From positions 1-6,095 of the forward strand of contig JAEWHU010000039.1 of NCBI GenBank assembly GCA_023387635.1: a stretch of 6,095 bases of DNA, in the 5' to 3' direction. Numbering within the stretch: the stretch's first letter is position 1; each line of letters opens with the position of its first letter. Under the pieces are notes generated by a model. It made no database searches. It had not been told where the DNA came from and was given only the letters and a program-made list of their open reading frames with translations. The DNA comes from Bacillota bacterium (GTDB lineage: Bacteria; Bacillota; Clostridia; Lachnospirales; Lachnospiraceae). Below, piece by piece: positions 5,972 through 6,095 of the stretch. A program made the position numbers and the translations under genes.

Positions 5972-6095
5972 GTGTGCCAAGCATGGCACTAATCTAACTA
6001 GTGAAAGTCTAGTCACGGGTATTTACCGCCAAGTGTAGCGAACCACAAGTTGGTATCAGTAATGATAAAGATGAAGGAAGTGGTGTAGCAAAATT
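5972..6095 (+). mobile_element. Group II intron, class C type, 5' end of domain I (continues past window)
   Basis: The sequence begins GTGTG (5972-5976), the consensus 5' end of group II introns, and runs to the window edge without a reading frame. The first helix is GTGCCA (5974-5979) with TGGCAC (5984-5989) around AGCA. A second hairpin ACTAG/CTAGT (5997-6001, 6009-6013) has loop TGAAAGT, comparable to the UGAGAGU loop I recall from the Oceanobacillus iheyensis class C intron. CCAA (6029-6032) and TTGG (6050-6053) can close another helix, and GATGAAGGAAGTGG (6070-6083) followed by GTAGCAAA matches the conserved UGAAGGAAGC...GGCAAA region of that intron. It starts four bases after a terminator hairpin, the known target preference of class C introns. 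The rest of domain I, any reverse transcriptase/maturase gene and the 3' end lie outside the window. Similarity is from memory, not from a search. Confidence 0.82.

Noticed and set aside
5974..5989. GTGCCA/TGGCAC palindrome considered as an operator or second terminator
   Set aside because: It is better explained as the first helix of the group II intron-like sequence starting at 5972, since the following 100 bases also fit that model.

Overview
This window looks like a chromosome segment from a low-G+C Gram-positive bacterium of the Clostridia type, possibly Lachnospiraceae. The evidence is the AT-rich intergenic DNA, strong AGGAGG-like ribosome binding sites, a Thr-specific T-box leader in front of thrS, U-tailed intrinsic terminators and Firmicute-like protein sequences. 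The genus cannot be fixed from the sequence alone. Every gene I can support is on the + strand.

Left part (1-2086): the window opens inside the last codons of a GNAT-type N-acetyltransferase, closed by a strong intrinsic terminator (128-180). Three + strand genes follow with no convincing terminator between them: a small divergent ThyX-like protein (377-922), a HAD-superfamily phosphatase of the phosphoglycolate phosphatase type (965-1615), and a CASTOR-like ACT-domain protein starting at GTG (1697-2086). They may form one transcription unit.

Middle (2087-4612): a 510-base intergenic region holds a long inverted repeat after the ACT gene, a 22-base-period tandem AT-rich repeat, a consensus sigma-A promoter with extended -10, and a complete T-box riboswitch with specifier codon ACC, antiterminator and terminator. 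This leader controls thrS (2597-4498), a full-length threonyl-tRNA synthetase, which ends at its own terminator.

Right part (4613-6095): a 43-residue single-span membrane protein (4773-4904) precedes an SDR oxidoreductase related to the general stress protein 39 group (4978-5847). A 13-bp hairpin overlaps the SDR gene's Shine-Dalgarno sequence. The SDR gene ends at a strong terminator, and four bases after it a sequence begins that I read as the 5' end of a group IIC intron (from 5972, running off the window). Class C introns are known to insert just downstream of intrinsic terminators, so position and sequence agree.

The genes are mostly housekeeping or metabolic and do not form an evident single pathway. 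The most notable items are the intron at the right edge, the divergent ThyX-like protein and the regulatory DNA before thrS and the SDR gene.
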